From Hyposmocoma kahamanoa (Eukaryota; Arthropoda; Insecta; Lepidoptera; Cosmopterigidae): a stretch of 64,000 nt of DNA. Position 1 is the stretch's first letter; every line of letters starts with the position of its first letter. Positions 22,356-34,215 of this stretch are shown piece after piece. The stretch lies in NCBI RefSeq assembly GCF_003589595.1, contig NW_020653200.1, positions 5,328,036 to 5,392,035 of the forward strand, in the 5' to 3' direction. The position numbers and the translations under genes are program-made. The notes beneath the pieces were generated by a model. It saw nothing but the letters and a program-made list of their open reading frames with translations, did not search any database and was not told the origin of the DNA.

Positions 22356-23312
22356 CATCCTGACATTCAAAAAACTTAAAAAGAAAAACATGTGAAAAAT
22401 AGATAATGTATTAATGAAGTTATTTTCAGCGCCCTTATATGGTATGTTTGAGCATGTAATAGCTTTAAGGTCTTTTCTTTACGTAAAAGTAACGTAATAC
22501 AATAAACAACTTGACTATTACTGTGAAAAATAAAAATAAATTCAACGAGTCGCTGGCACTACAAGGTACCACACAGGGAAAAAAGATGAATAGGAAGAGG
22601 CAACTTTAGAATAAAACATCAGTCCGTCCTATTTAAAGTTTATTCAAAGTATTATTATTCAAGCTGATTTAAATTTAAATAATCAACAGACACGAAAGAA
22701 ATTAAACAGCTACGTAAATTCGTTATAAAATTCGCACGGCTTTATGATTGCAGTCATTCAACGTTCGCCCTGCCCTTTATTCAAAATATCGAAATTAATA
22801 AAGTGAAACATATTTGAAACAGTTTCTTTTGAAAGAAAAATCTGATTTCCTTTAGCTAGGGAATGAATTGAATATCATCTCATCATCATATCATCATAGA
22901 TTTTTCCTATGTTTATGCGTAACATCCACCCATCACAGTTGGAAAATTCGGTGTGTATGTACATTTGAATGATACAAAATGCATATGCATAATTACACTC
23001 CGACGATTTGTAATTTTATGTGAATAGGTAGTTAGGGTGCACACTGTATGTATGTGAATGTAGAAGTCATAAATGCAATAACATAGGCCTCCCCCAAAAA
23101 TTGCCACAACGACCGGCCTAGTAATGCTCGCATCCAGGGAGATTAATACTTCCTGTGTTACTAAGGACTAAGCACAATAAATAATCGCTAAGAATACAAA
23201 TCCTATTGAGGTATTTGGTAATAAGCCTATTAAATATGGACTAAAGTGCTACTGAATAAAATATCTTCAGTAGACACTATCAGAACTGTACCTACTAACA
23301 CTATGAGTAAAC
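22356..23312. other. No gene; RTE-like LINE fragment at 23083-23135
   Basis: 23083-23135 (ACATAGGCCTCCCCCAAAAA and ATGCTCGCATCCAGGGA) matches the tail region of the LINE at 37944-38360 and is common in lepidopteran genomes. The rest shows nothing recognisable. Confidence 0.5.
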
Positions 23313-24330
23313 TTATTTCCCATGAAATTTTTTAACGACATATGAAGGGGCGCGGGAGTCATGTTTCACCCATCCTGGAGGTGGTTTCGGAACAGGAACC
23401 CATTCTTTCACTACGACGGGTCCCCACATTCTCTTCCATACAGCTATGTACACTTTTTTCTCTTGCCATGTCTTTACCCAGCGCGGCCTCCATACGATCT
23501 TCTTGGTCCAGAAACCTTTAAATGTAGGATCCATGTGCCCGTGGTGATGATCGTGTGAAGAACGTTCGCTGTGAAAATATATATGATCGAATTTTTTTAG
23601 ACGTTTAGAAATAAATATTATACAATGTTGCAATGAGTAGATACACACACATACATACACATATATACATACACATATATACATTACACTCGTAAACGTC
23701 TTAAATCTCGATATTCCCGATATTCAAAAATCTCGGGAATATCGAGTCTCGTAGTACTTATTTTAACGAGTTGGCAAACATGTAAACTTTTGAGAACCAG
23801 AATTTCATAGAGTTTGTTTAGAAATCCAGTAGGAAGATCTAGTGTAAGAAAGAATTATATTTTCTATATCGAAATAATAAAGGCTTACATGACAGGATCC
23901 AATTGCAGAACATCATGTCCGTTTGTTGGAAGGTCACTCGGTTTATTGGTTGGTGTATGAAATTCGCTCCCTTCGTTGAAAACTGGACTCCATACTAACG
24001 ATGTATTAGTTTCAGGTCTAGCCTCTTGGGCTACAGATTTACTTAATACAACAGAGAGGCATAGAAACCCCAGAAATACCTGAAAGGTACAAACGAAAAT
24101 ATTACAAAAAACATGAAATAAAAAGAATCGCATATCAACTGGCTCAATAGCTTGTTTGTTTCTTGTAGCTTACAATAAAAAACCGGGCTAAGGGAAATAA
24201 TTTTACAATTTTTATGAGTATGATAAATCTTTTGAATGATTAAATCACATAGTACTTTCCCATTGCATGTAAAATAAGAAACTGTATCTGGGATTGATTT
24301 ATAAATACTAACCGCAACTTTAGTGTGCAT
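23313..24330 (-). CDS. Secreted tryptophan-rich protein, paralogue (3 exons)
   Basis: The exons, in transcript order, are 24313-24330, 23889-24079 and 23313-23568, with donors GTTAGT and GTAAGC and acceptors ending TTTCAG and TTCACAG. Phases 0 and 2 match exactly and give 154 residues. The N-terminus (MHTKVAVFLGFLCLSVVL) is a clear signal peptide. An acidic, Pro/Thr-containing segment follows, then a His cluster (75-81) and a Trp-rich region with W at 90, 96, 100, 104, 114, 118, 126 and 136, and a basic C-terminus. The build (signal peptide, His cluster, W/K/P/V-rich block) and the tiny phase-0 first exon match the gene at 10546-13685. This copy has one extra intron and a shorter, less regular array. 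Function unknown; secretion is inferred from the signal peptide. Confidence 0.8.
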
Positions 24331-24413
24331 ATTAAATCCCACGTTATTGTGACGTAGTAAAGACGAGCCGGTGAAAAATTTATTGGTCCTAAATAACCGT
24401 AAGGCGGTTAAGT

Positions 24414-24449
24414 ACTGATGATACAATGTGGTCAATAAATCCTTTTATA
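24414..24449 (-). promoter_or_regulatory. TATA box and initiator of the paralogue
   Basis: On the minus strand TATAAAAGG occupies 24441-24449. About 33 bp downstream lies TCAGT (24414-24418), the arthropod initiator consensus. The implied start at about 24416 leaves an 86-nt leader before the ATG at 24330. Confidence 0.7.
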
Positions 24450-24840
24450 GGTAAATCACATTTACAAGCCGATCTGGGCTGTCCATGTTTAGTTTTACGG
24501 GGACCGAGAACAAAGTTAGTCATCGACGCGACGTTCGTTATGTGACTAATAGTCCACTTGTTTAGGTACTTAACTAAATGTAAACAATCTTGATACATCT
24601 TTTTATTGGAATATATACTGTACAAACCAATATTATACAAATAGGCATGGAATTTCATATGAAGCTAGGTATTTGTATTTTGTTTTTGAAGGTAAGTAAA
24701 AATAATTTTATAAATGTATATTTCATTAAATAGACATCTCAAGATTGTTCACATTTAGTTAAGTTTTTAAACTAATGGACTAAAGTTAAGCTTTACAAAC
24801 TGCTAATTTGAATTATTATTTAGCTATAGTATATTCACAA

Positions 24841-25080
24841 TGTACAGGGTTATTTGTAAAATACTAACAACGTCTCAGGACAATTCTACTGACAATACAA
24901 ACAACAGCTTTTGTTACCATGACTTAATAATTTATCACATTTTACTTTCGAACAGAAACGATGATAACTCTGTGCAAAACGCTTGCCCGTATGAACTTAC
25001 TACTTTACTACCAAACACAGATCTAAAAGTATCAGATAGTGCAATAAAAAGTAAAAGTTTATTTTTGTAAATTTATTATG
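24841..25080 (+). repeat. Partial copy of the ACAGGGTTATTT TIR element
   Basis: Left end ACAGGGTTATTTGTAAAATA and internal parts match 15940-16774. The right terminal repeat is missing. The open frame 24840-25070 is simply this element read through. Confidence 0.65.
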
Positions 25081-25132
25081 TTACGTAAAAAATATTATGT
25101 AAAAAATCACAAGTTTTACAAACAGAACTCCC

Positions 25133-25189
25133 AATAGACACAGAGAACTCCCAAATACAAAGTGTATTTGGGAGTTCTCTGTGTCTATT
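25133..25189. repeat. Perfect 26-bp hairpin with 5-nt loop
   Basis: Arms 25133-25158 and 25164-25189 are exact complements around AAAGT. It is the same design as the two hairpins at 1997-2105, with unrelated sequence. No gene is adjacent. Confidence 0.95.
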
Positions 25190-25872
25190 TTGTTAGGAAC
25201 GTAAAATAATAAAGCTAATAAATAACTAATAAAAAAAAAATCTTATTTCATCGTCAAATTAATGGTAGATACATTTCCAATAAAACAATAATGAAGGCAA
25301 ATAATCATTAGTAAGCACCTACACAAATGACAAATGCTCAATATTTCGTTATATAAATCTGTTGTATACTAGATAGTAGATACTCATACTTTCCAGTGAA
25401 GCAAAGAAAACATACTACTGCTAAAGATTTTTCATATCGGAATCACTTTTCAGCGAATACGAAAATCTACATTTTGTGAATCAAAAACAAAAAATCATCT
25501 GCTTATAGGTAAAACCACATAAGTGACATTTTTCACAAAAAGTCTCCAAATTGTATACCTATTGTTAGATAATTACAATCATTCTGCAGATAAAACTTTT
25601 ATTGAGTTTATAGGTTTTTTATTATTGAGTTCCACGTGCAGAAAGATAGTGATTTTCTTACCATAGCTATATAAGTTAACGACATTTTGTGGAAAATGTC
25701 ATTTATACGGTTTTATCTTTAAACAGACGAATTATGTTTATAGAATTACATTTTCATTTTCTTAAGAATGAAAACATACAAATTCAAATATTCTTGTAAA
25801 AATACACTTTGTAAATTTTGCCTTCAAAGTCAATTTAATTACTCGGTTTGTGATGTTGGTAATTTCTGATTT
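25190..25872. other. AT-rich sequence, no gene recognised
   Basis: Nothing coding or structured was recognised, except that it borders a large foldback element. Confidence 0.5.
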
Positions 25873-26105
25873 TATATCGACGCCGGAAAGCGATCTTGTC
25901 GTATCTCGAAAAATAGGACTCTACACCAGGGCCGAAAAATTATTTCAAGTAGAAAGTCAATTTTAAAGTATGATTATATACATCATACTTTAAAATTGAT
26001 TTTCTACTAATTCAATAAGAAATAATTTTTTGAAATACTTTTTCGGCCCTGGTGTAAAGGTCTATTTTTCGAGATACGACAAGATCGCTTACCGGCGTCG
26101 ATATA
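25873..26105. mobile_element. Foldback element, arms about 110 bp
   Basis: The left arm runs from TATATCGACGCCGGAAAGCG and the right arm ends with its complement. Both pass through GGGCCGAAAAA and AAATAATTT-like blocks to a centre near 25980 (AAAGTATGATTATATACATC). Arms are similar over nearly their whole length with small indels. It is a non-coding, MITE-like structure. Confidence 0.8.
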
Positions 26106-27703
26106 TTGTTTGCTGAGGAAAAAATCTTCCTAAGACCACAGATGACAAATGTAGGTGAAAGTAGACATTTTATCAACATAACCGTTCTTCCTCATGCAGA
26201 TGATTTTAATACGAATATAGTTTTATTTTTGACTAACACGAATGGGTAATCTAAATCAATAAAAAATACACATTTTTGCACAGCCCAAAGACATGTCTGT
26301 GAATATCACATTGAATTCTATACGTAGTAATCTTCTAATTAGATGTTGTTTTAGACAACATGAGTTTCATTACATTTCTTATCTATCTCATAGGTACTCT
26401 TCATGTACTCTTAGTATAATAAAGTCACAGTAGGTAAAGTGCAGGGATGGTGTGGGTAAAAAAACCAAAACTCAATGTGAAATGGTTGTACGGAAATTGG
26501 TATAATTCCAAACTTATTACATATTTTGATGTCAATATGTCGATGTTAGACGAAAAAAAAGCAACCTTACCAAATACTCACCTTGTAATCCTGTGGATTA
26601 TCATACATAAGGATGTACATTATGATTTGATGTTTATGAAAATCTATTTAAGTATATACGATCTTAATGATTTTTTGTATAGATATATTTCAATACAATT
26701 CATTTCAAGCTAATCGATTCAATAGAAAGTCAAATCGTATCGTTTGGATTAAAAGGTAATAAACTTGAAACACAACACGTATTTAGTTATAAAATTTTAA
26801 CCGATTTAAACCCGCGTTAACAAAGTTAAAAACCCGGGCGCCAATCTCTGCACATGTGTGATTAATCACATACTTCAAAGGTCCTTTTATCATGTGAAAG
26901 GCATAAAAATAATACCAACTACATTAAACAAATTATACAAATGTGAAATCTTACAATTCTTCTATTTAAGTATAAAAAGTTAACGAATAATTTCGTTCGC
27001 AAAATATTTAAACCACTCTCCTGAAAAGTTGTAATTTTGCAGATGTGGCCTTATTAAGCCCTTGGTTTAATAATTAAATAAATACTTATTATACTAAGGA
27101 TTAAGCATTTATTTAATTAAAATATTACCTATATTATTTTTATAAGATAATAACACTTATCAGTGGACTAACAACGCTCTAGTTCATTCATACAAAAAAG
27201 TACTTATGAACACGACTAATTACACAAAAAAGCGACCAACAATTTACCAGACATGTATTTGACCATACAATTAAATTTGAATTCAGCGCACACATACCTA
27301 AACTACATCGTCCATATAAATATCCGCATTATTTTCGAGCGAAGGTACAAGTTCCAAAGGAAGTGTTGTAAAGGAAGAAATTCGTATCACACGGCGTGCC
27401 CACCGTTATGTAACGAGAGGAAAGTATGCAACGCATCACGTAATATTACGCACTATTACTTACATTGTATTGTATGTAGGTTTATTGGAATTTATAAGTA
27501 GGTGGACATGGCGCTTGATGTGTTACGGAATTTCTATAGTAGGGTTCTTAAAGGGTTTGAGCTAAAAGCTCATTCTACATGAATAAAAACTAAATAAGTG
27601 TTTACAATCTCGTGTCAAATAGTCTTATTTTTATATAAAATCCTTTATTAAACAACATTTATTTTACTTATCTGCTCTCAGATTTTTTTCTCATAGCAGT
27701 AGG
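26106..27703. other. AT-rich sequence, no gene recognised
   Basis: An 88-codon frame at 26447-26713 and one at 27253-27501 have no recognisable homology, signal or splice context. I see no element boundaries. Confidence 0.45.
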
Positions 27704-27826
27704 GTTAGCACGAAAGAGCGCAACTTGCGCGAAAGCGACATAAAACGCGAAATACTCTACTCACAAAGAGATTTTGCGCTTTATGTCGCTGTCGCGCGAG
27801 TCGCGCCCTACCGTGCTAGCCAACTG
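27704..27826. mobile_element. GC-rich foldback element, about 120 bp
   Basis: Arms of about 50 bp, GGGTTAGCACGAAAGAGCGC to AAAGCGACATAAA on the left and TTTATGTCGCTGTCGCGCGA to CCCTACCGTGCTAGCC on the right, are imperfect complements around a short centre. It is much richer in GC than its flanks. Confidence 0.75.
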
Positions 27827-27878
27827 GTAACCAAATTAAATCTGCGAAGTAATAAAGGTTAACCATTTGTATTTATAC

Positions 27879-28220
27879 AGTCAAGTTGAGATTAAGCTTT
27901 AATTTTTGGACCTTAGACCGTTATTGTCACAAGCTGCGCAGTTGAATTAAGCTTAAATGTCAAGCTTGAAGTGCTTTTGTCCCTATACAAAAAAAAGGTG
28001 GCTGTGCAAAGACGTCATTTGTACACAGAGTGTAATCGTTAAGTGTGCCCAGACGATAATTCCTTAAATATCAAAAAGCTAACTGATATCAAAAGTAAGT
28101 ACAGTCAAGACCACATCAAGCTTGACACTTTAGTACTTTGGACCGTTGTTATCGTAAGCGACAAAGAGTTGGAGTTAAGTCTCGAGTGTCAAGCTTGACG
28201 TGCTCTTAACCCTGTATGTT
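27879..28220 (+). repeat. Two diverged direct copies of a ~115-bp unit
   Basis: 27879-27995 and 28103-28220 share CAGTCAAG at the start, GGACC..AGACCGTTRTTRTC in the middle and TGTCAAGCTTGAMGTGCT near the end. Spacing is about 224 bp and divergence roughly a third. They are remnants of a tandem duplication or of one repeat family. Confidence 0.6.
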
Positions 28221-28289
28221 ACGTAATGAGTAAAACGACATCAATAACTTTTTAAAAATAAAACTGCAAATAGCCATAATTATTTTCGT

Positions 28290-28520
28290 GTCGTGCGCCT
28301 GGTGGTAAGCTACACGCCTATCCATAACAGATGCAGGCACTGCCACTGCTACCGTCAACCTGAGACATAAGTTGACAAGTCCCATGTGCCTGTAATTTCA
28401 CCATTACCCTTACCCTTCTAAACTGGAATGCAGTAATGCTCACATTACTGCTTGTCGGCAGAAATAGGTAAGGTGGCAGTACTTCCCTGGACGAACTCTT
28501 TCGCAAAGAGCTCTATTGCT
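28290..28520 (+). repeat. Interspersed repeat family A
   Basis: Starts at GTCGTGCGCCTGGTGG (5' end missing) and ends GAGCTCTATTGCTACGAAAT. The central part is shortened. Confidence 0.8.
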
Positions 28521-30186
28521 ACGAAATACATATATTTAATATGACATTCGTCGAGAGGCTTTATACTTTTGCTATAAGCGAATGCACCGTGCTTATGAAT
28601 TGCGACAATTTAGAATTTTAACTTAAGAATTGTTGATCGTCGCAAGTGCAATGTAAAAATTATGGAAACTCGAATACAGTCGCGTCCAAAAGAATAAGTA
28701 TAGGTACTCTAATTTTCAACGCCCTGTCGATAAATAGAAGACACTTATGAAGAAGCGTTTGTATTTTACCAATTTGTCTCGTGAACCTAAATTATGATAA
28801 TCAAAAGTATCTAAATATTAGTATGTAAACGATGTTTTGAGTAGTATTGTAGCAGATAAATCAAAATATTTTACACAAGTAGGTATTCAAGTAAAATAGA
28901 ACCTAAGTTATTGATTTGTTAGAATAATAAGTTAAATGGAAATTTAGCCGCTTTATATTTTTGACAACTGAGTAAAGTTAACGTCTTAACGTTTACAACT
29001 CGTAATATTTTGAATTGAACGGAGAATACACCCTCGAAATCCTTAAAGAATGAATTGTACTACTAATTCAGAAAATTTATCATGTATTGGCATAAATTAT
29101 TACTTTATAGATAGAAAATACGATTACGACCTACTTCATATTATTCACCATTTAGAGATCATCGTCATCACTTCAGGGAAGACGTCCACTACTGAACATA
29201 GGCGAAGAAATCAGGCATATAACACCAGAAATATACATAAACTAGTAACAAATAAAATCAGTTTAGTAAAAAATTTAAAACAAGGCATACATTACTAATT
29301 GTATCTGGAAACGATATGCATGCAAGCAAAAACAGAAAATTACTTTGAAAATCACACTTGTTATAAACTCAAAAAATTTATGGATTCAAATTTAAATGAA
29401 CAATTATTTTCATAAAAATCATAATGATAAACTTTTTGTATTATTATAATAATTATGTACGTGTATAATTTAAGTTTCTATTTCTTTTAATTTGACTTAC
29501 TTAAAGGCTTAAGGCTTTTTAATGTACTTTATTGTCTAGGTGAATATGTATCTTGAATTTTTTTTAAATTTATTAAGACCCATTTTGCCTTTCAATATGA
29601 GCGCCATTAAATGTTTTAATTATATGTGTAATCATCAGACCGAACGAAATTAATTTAAGGTAAAATGCCAATTATTAATTATTCTAAAAAACTTTGCGAC
29701 GACATCAAACTTTTTGAAAATAGTGTCAAACCTTCGATCTGATTGAAGGGCCAAACTGTTTAAATGTAGTTTTATTTCAGAAAAGTCGTAAAAAATTTTA
29801 ATATATTCTAAGATGAAATCTGGCCAACATAATCGATCATAGATATTTTTATTTGCGGACATCATAATATAGAGTGTTTTTAAAATGTTTTTATCTTAAA
29901 ACACTCTCTAAATATATAAATAAATAAGTAACACTTTCGTTCGTTTGGCCTGGTCGTTCTGATAAAAGCTATTAAAGAAATGAAAACTATTATCCTTTAC
30001 GTCTACGTAAAATACTAAATACATGAAAGCCTGTCATTTTTACAAAAATGAATTGTGAATGTGTCTAAGGTAAGGTGTTTTTTGTTGAGTAAATTTTTTT
30101 TTGGTAACTAATATTGTATCACACTAATAAATATGATTTATCGGTGGATAATAAAATATAATAAATAAAATTTAACAGTATTTAGT
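28521..30186. other. No gene; short RTE-like fragment near 29170
   Basis: 29165-29205 (GAAGACGTCCACTACTGAAC) is a fragment of the common lepidopteran LINE tail also found at 23083 and 37964. The remainder is AT-rich without recognisable features. Confidence 0.5.
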
Positions 30187-30418
30187 AGGAATAGATTTCC
30201 TTGTAAACGAGTTAGTCCAGGGAACCTTACCTATTTCTGCCGCCAAGCAGTGCAATGCTTTTCAACTTATGTCTTTAGGGTGACAGTCGCAGTGGCAGTG
30301 CCTTGCAGATCTTTGCGATTTAAAGCTCTGAGCGACACTGCAACTGTTGGAAACAGGCGTGTGTGTGCTGCTTATCACCAGGCGTACGACTTGTTCGTCC
30401 CATCACTTGGTATCACAA
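30187..30418 (-). repeat. Interspersed repeat family A, reverse orientation
   Basis: Runs from GAGTTAGTCCAGGGAACCTT to GACTTGTTCGTCCCATCACT, the reverse of the family A consensus. Confidence 0.8.
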
Positions 30419-30612
30419 TAATAATAATAAAATCAACAACAATAATAACAACACCAACACCAATACTAACATGAACACCATTGCCAACGCCAACGCCAAT
30501 GCCAACACCAACACAAACACCAAAACCAACTACAAAACACCAACACCAACACAACACACTACCAATACCTACACCAACACCATCACCACCACCAACACTA
30601 ACACCTTCAAGA
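30419..30612. repeat. Low-complexity (AAC/CCA)-rich tract
   Basis: A tract of ATA, AAC and ACCAAC-type trinucleotide and hexanucleotide repeats directly at the end of the family A copy. Its translation as an Asn/Thr-rich protein is an artefact of the repeat. Confidence 0.9.
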
Positions 30613-31950
30613 TAATATAATATATAAAAGTGAGCACGAATAAATATATACAGGAAACATCAATGTAAACCATAATTATCAGTGACTGAAAATTCCAAGT
30701 GCTCTAAACCGCAAAAAGTTTTTGAATGTCATCACAAATAATGAAGTTATTTATAATTACAATTACACCATTTCTGTTATTGATATCACATGAAGACTGA
30801 AAATATAAATGAAAACTGAAACCAAAATGAAGAATAGGCTGTATGGCTTTATGCCAAAGCCGTTGAAACTATAGTCACTTACACAAAAAAAAAAAAACAA
30901 TAAAAAAACATAAAGTCATTGTCAAAACATTTCCGTCTATTTTGTTAATGTTTCTCCATAATTTTCTTTGGTTACAACCTACTTAAACGTGTATTAAAAA
31001 TTTCTTAAAAGTGTATTGAATGACACTTTTATACGAAAATGTACGTGCAAAGCTAGACGTATAAATGAGCCTGATAATACAATGCAACCGTTGATAACAG
31101 TAGGTAAGTAACCTTTATCAGCAGTACATTGTTCAAGAAATAAACATTTCCCATTTGCTCCTGTTCCGTCGAGCATATCTTTGCAGTTTGTGATTCCGTC
31201 GTCATTGTGTGAACAGTTAACAAGCATAAAAATGAACTTACTATGAACATTTTCCTAATAAAACCCTATGGCGTGCTCAGTTGTAAAGAATATTAATCAG
31301 GGTCAGCATACATTTGTTATTAATTGTTTCAATGATTATTGAATTTTACGCCAGTACTATATTCCTGATTGCATTTGATTTTTTTCTGTAAAGTTACTTC
31401 AATATACATTCAATTGCTAGGAGTTAAAAGCACTTAAGTACTACACATTTTTATTATTTTTCGTTTGACAATCTATTTAAATCATTTGGGCATAATTGAT
31501 TTGTCGGTTTCGTGAAAAAACCTTGTTAACTAAAAAAAAATTGTGAATGAACTGTTTCTGGTGATTTTATTTCATTGTATTGGAGAAAAAATGTTGTCAG
31601 TAAAAGAAAGACAAATTCAAATTTTTTTCATACAATAAATAGCATTCTTTTGTTAGTTATTATTGTAATGTAAATTCTTACCAAAATATTGACACAAAAT
31701 ATTATTAAATTGTGTAGTGTGTTTGTTTGTTATTTAGATTTTTTAATGTTTTTATATACTGCCAAATTATGGGCCAAATTTATATATTTCCATATAACAT
31801 TATGCAGGAAGTAAGAGATTTATTTTCATTTAAAACAACATTCACTACATGTTTATGTCAAAAGCGTGTAAAAAAATTGGTGTCTTTATAAAGACGTCAT
31901 CATTACTAAAATAGTTTCTACCTTGTATTGAAAATATTTATTTTGAAATA
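30613..31950. other. Mostly non-coding; weak CLIP-like exon candidate on minus strand
   Basis: 31020-31250 on the minus strand holds a signal-peptide-like start (MFIVSSFLCLLTVH) in one frame. In the neighbouring frame is a cysteine pattern NCKDMLDGTGANGKCLFLEQ followed by C, reminiscent of a serine-protease CLIP domain (C, G, G-x-C, x5, C). No intron reconciles the frames, so this is at best a decayed gene end. The rest shows nothing. Confidence 0.25.
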
Positions 31951-32923
31951 TTCAAAACAAAATAAGGGCCACCACTATTTTTTTGGTAAAAATACTTTTT
32001 GTGTTAATTGCTGTGCCAGGGGTTTTTAAATTTAATAAAACAACAATTTCTACATTAAATCACATTAACTTTAATGTGATTTAAGATATAGTTAATGAAT
32101 AAATTAAAATTTCCAGAATAATCATGATTTGCAAGAAAAATTAAGACTAAAATCACAAAGTGTACACAATTTTTTTCTTTGTTTAATATTGGACATTCTT
32201 CCTCTTTTAAAACACATTGTTTGATCTCCTAAACATGCTCTCAGTAGGGTGTCTGACATTTTCTTCTGGAATCTTCTCCCAACAATTTTAATTAGTTCAA
32301 TTGGCTAATATTGGGTGTGTTGGATTTTAGTCCGGGCAATTGGATGCCCATGGTAAAACCCAAACGTTTGGCTTCCTGCAGGACTGATATGGTCACCCAA
32401 GCTGTGTTGTCCTGTCAGTCCTGGCGGTCGTTATCCTTGTGTTGTTGTCCTGCTTTAGGATGAAACCGTCACACACTCGGTGCGAAAGTGGAATAACATG
32501 AAGGATGACAACATGTTCGATGTGACTTTGCATTGTTACATTGAACTCTCAGTTAGTAAAATTAGCTCGGTCTTGCCTTGCAAACAAATTCCTCCATAAA
32601 CCTTGACACTGGGCTACCAAATCTGTCATGCTTACACATAAAATTCCAAAAACAACCATAACAATCCATAAACTCATGTTGAATTGATCTGAAACAAAAT
32701 CAAATAAATTAACAAATATACCCACTTGACAATGCGGGATACAATTTTTTTTTCAACCCTCCCTCTACAATATTACTGCCTCCACCTTTTGTTATCATTA
32801 ACTTAACCAGTTATTCTCATAATGACATTTATTGAAATCAGTTTTGTCAACATGAGTGAACATAAATCAGTGTTATATCAACATAAAACGCAATAGTACC
32901 TGTGGCCCTTATTTTGTTTTGAG
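31951..32923 (-). mobile_element. Tc1-like transposon, 973 bp, degenerate transposase
   Basis: Terminal inverted repeats TTCAAAACAAAATAAGGGCC (left) and its near-complement (right) are flanked by TA on both sides. Inside, on the minus strand at about 32195-32640, a Tc1 transposase can be followed through frameshifts. It reads GGSVKVYGGICLQGKTEL (family GGSVMVWGGI), then FILKQDNN (second catalytic D region), VLPWASNCPD, stop, NP (family VLPWPxxSPDLNPIE) and WEKIPEE, SMFRRSN at the C-terminus. Several stops make it inactive; the N-terminal DNA-binding part was not found. Confidence 0.75.
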
Positions 32924-34215
32924 TATACAATCTTTATTTTAGTCTAAGTGTTCTTTCTCAGACTACCATATACTTATATCAAAATTGCAAGAACTCTTAT
33001 TATTAAATTAATCATTTTTATAAAACTGTTGGTGCATTTAATGAAACAAAGTTATTGTGCTCGCCTTTAAATGAAAGACTAAAATATACACTCAGGCAAC
33101 AGTGCATTGAATAACTATAGCAATTAATGTACTCATAAATAAAGTATTAGTAGTTAATAATATCCTCCCACTTTATTCTCAAATGGAGTTCCCGCGTCCG
33201 ATCCAATGCGTCAGCAATGGACAATGAACTTATCTAAGTTGCTGCAAGTCTGCGTATATTTTTGATAGACTTGTGATTGTACAATACAATTTATTGCCGA
33301 CTCTATTATACCACCACGTTGCTTGCCCAGTTTACTGATAAGAACAAAAATGAAAGTTAAAGTGGATAATGTCGCAATGCGTTTAATTGGGTCTCGATGC
33401 CCCCCGTTACTCAGTTCCCGGCTTGACCTGGTACGCGCGTAGATAAACTTCTGTAAAATCTACAAGGTCTTAATGGTCGTAACTATCAAGATGACATTAG
33501 ATTTTAACTTTACGTAACAACTAAGTATAAACAGTGTTATTCTTAATGTTCTTATTGATGTTACAAGTAGTTTTTGTAACTAACACTGATATGGACTATG
33601 TCTGAAATAAACTTTTTGAATTTGAATTAAACTTGAATTTAAGAATGTGTGACGCCATCCATTACTAATAGTATTTTGAGCTAGTGTACATTTTTATGTA
33701 CACCATCCATTACCTATAGCTTGGACTGGGTTGCAAAAAATGCCGATTATAATTTTTTTTCTAACAGAAATGTATCCTTTGATTAACATTTCAATGAACA
33801 TAATCATATGAAACATTTGGAAAATATTATTATTCAGTAATTTGTTGGCACGCTAGTACATGGGTATCAGTTTCAATCACATGTGGTCAGGCGCAGTGCG
33901 TTCGTGAATCTCCTAGTAGCAAGTATTAACTCGGAACGATATGTGGCCGTAAAAAACCGTTAACCATCATTATGATGGAATTTGCGCTGAATACTTGTAA
34001 TATCTGTTTTAATAAATACTTTTGTGATTAATGTTGCTTCGGGTGGTTATTATAAATTAGTCAAGAATTTGTTTTGCATAGTTCTAATACGTGATTTTTG
34101 TTACTGCTATTGTTAGGCAACTACGACACTAAAATCCACTTTTATACGACATGGAATTTTCACAACACTTATGAGTAGGGAGATCAGATTATTTAAGAAG
34201 AGTATTAATTTCTAG
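32924..34215. other. No exon identified upstream of the PGRP gene
   Basis: The first exon(s) of the downstream PGRP gene should lie here or further upstream, ending with one base of a split codon, but I could not identify them. 33595-33655 (CTGAAATAAACTTTTTGAAT plus TTGAAT units) looks like the 3' tail of a LINE. Confidence 0.4.

Noticed and set aside
24389..24658. 89-codon minus-strand frame
   Set aside because: It overlaps the TATA and initiator of the paralogue gene and has no homology.
26447..26713. 88-codon frame as a gene
   Set aside because: AT-rich composition, no signal peptide, domain or splice context.
30250..30620. Asn/Thr-rich proteins
   Set aside because: Translation of a low-complexity trinucleotide tract joined to repeat family A.
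32560..32690. Small secreted peptide on the minus strand starting MSLWIVMVVFGILC after a TTTCAG acceptor
   Set aside because: The same bases encode Tc1 transposase sequence (GGSVKVYGGICLQGKTEL) in another frame, inside an element with TIRs.
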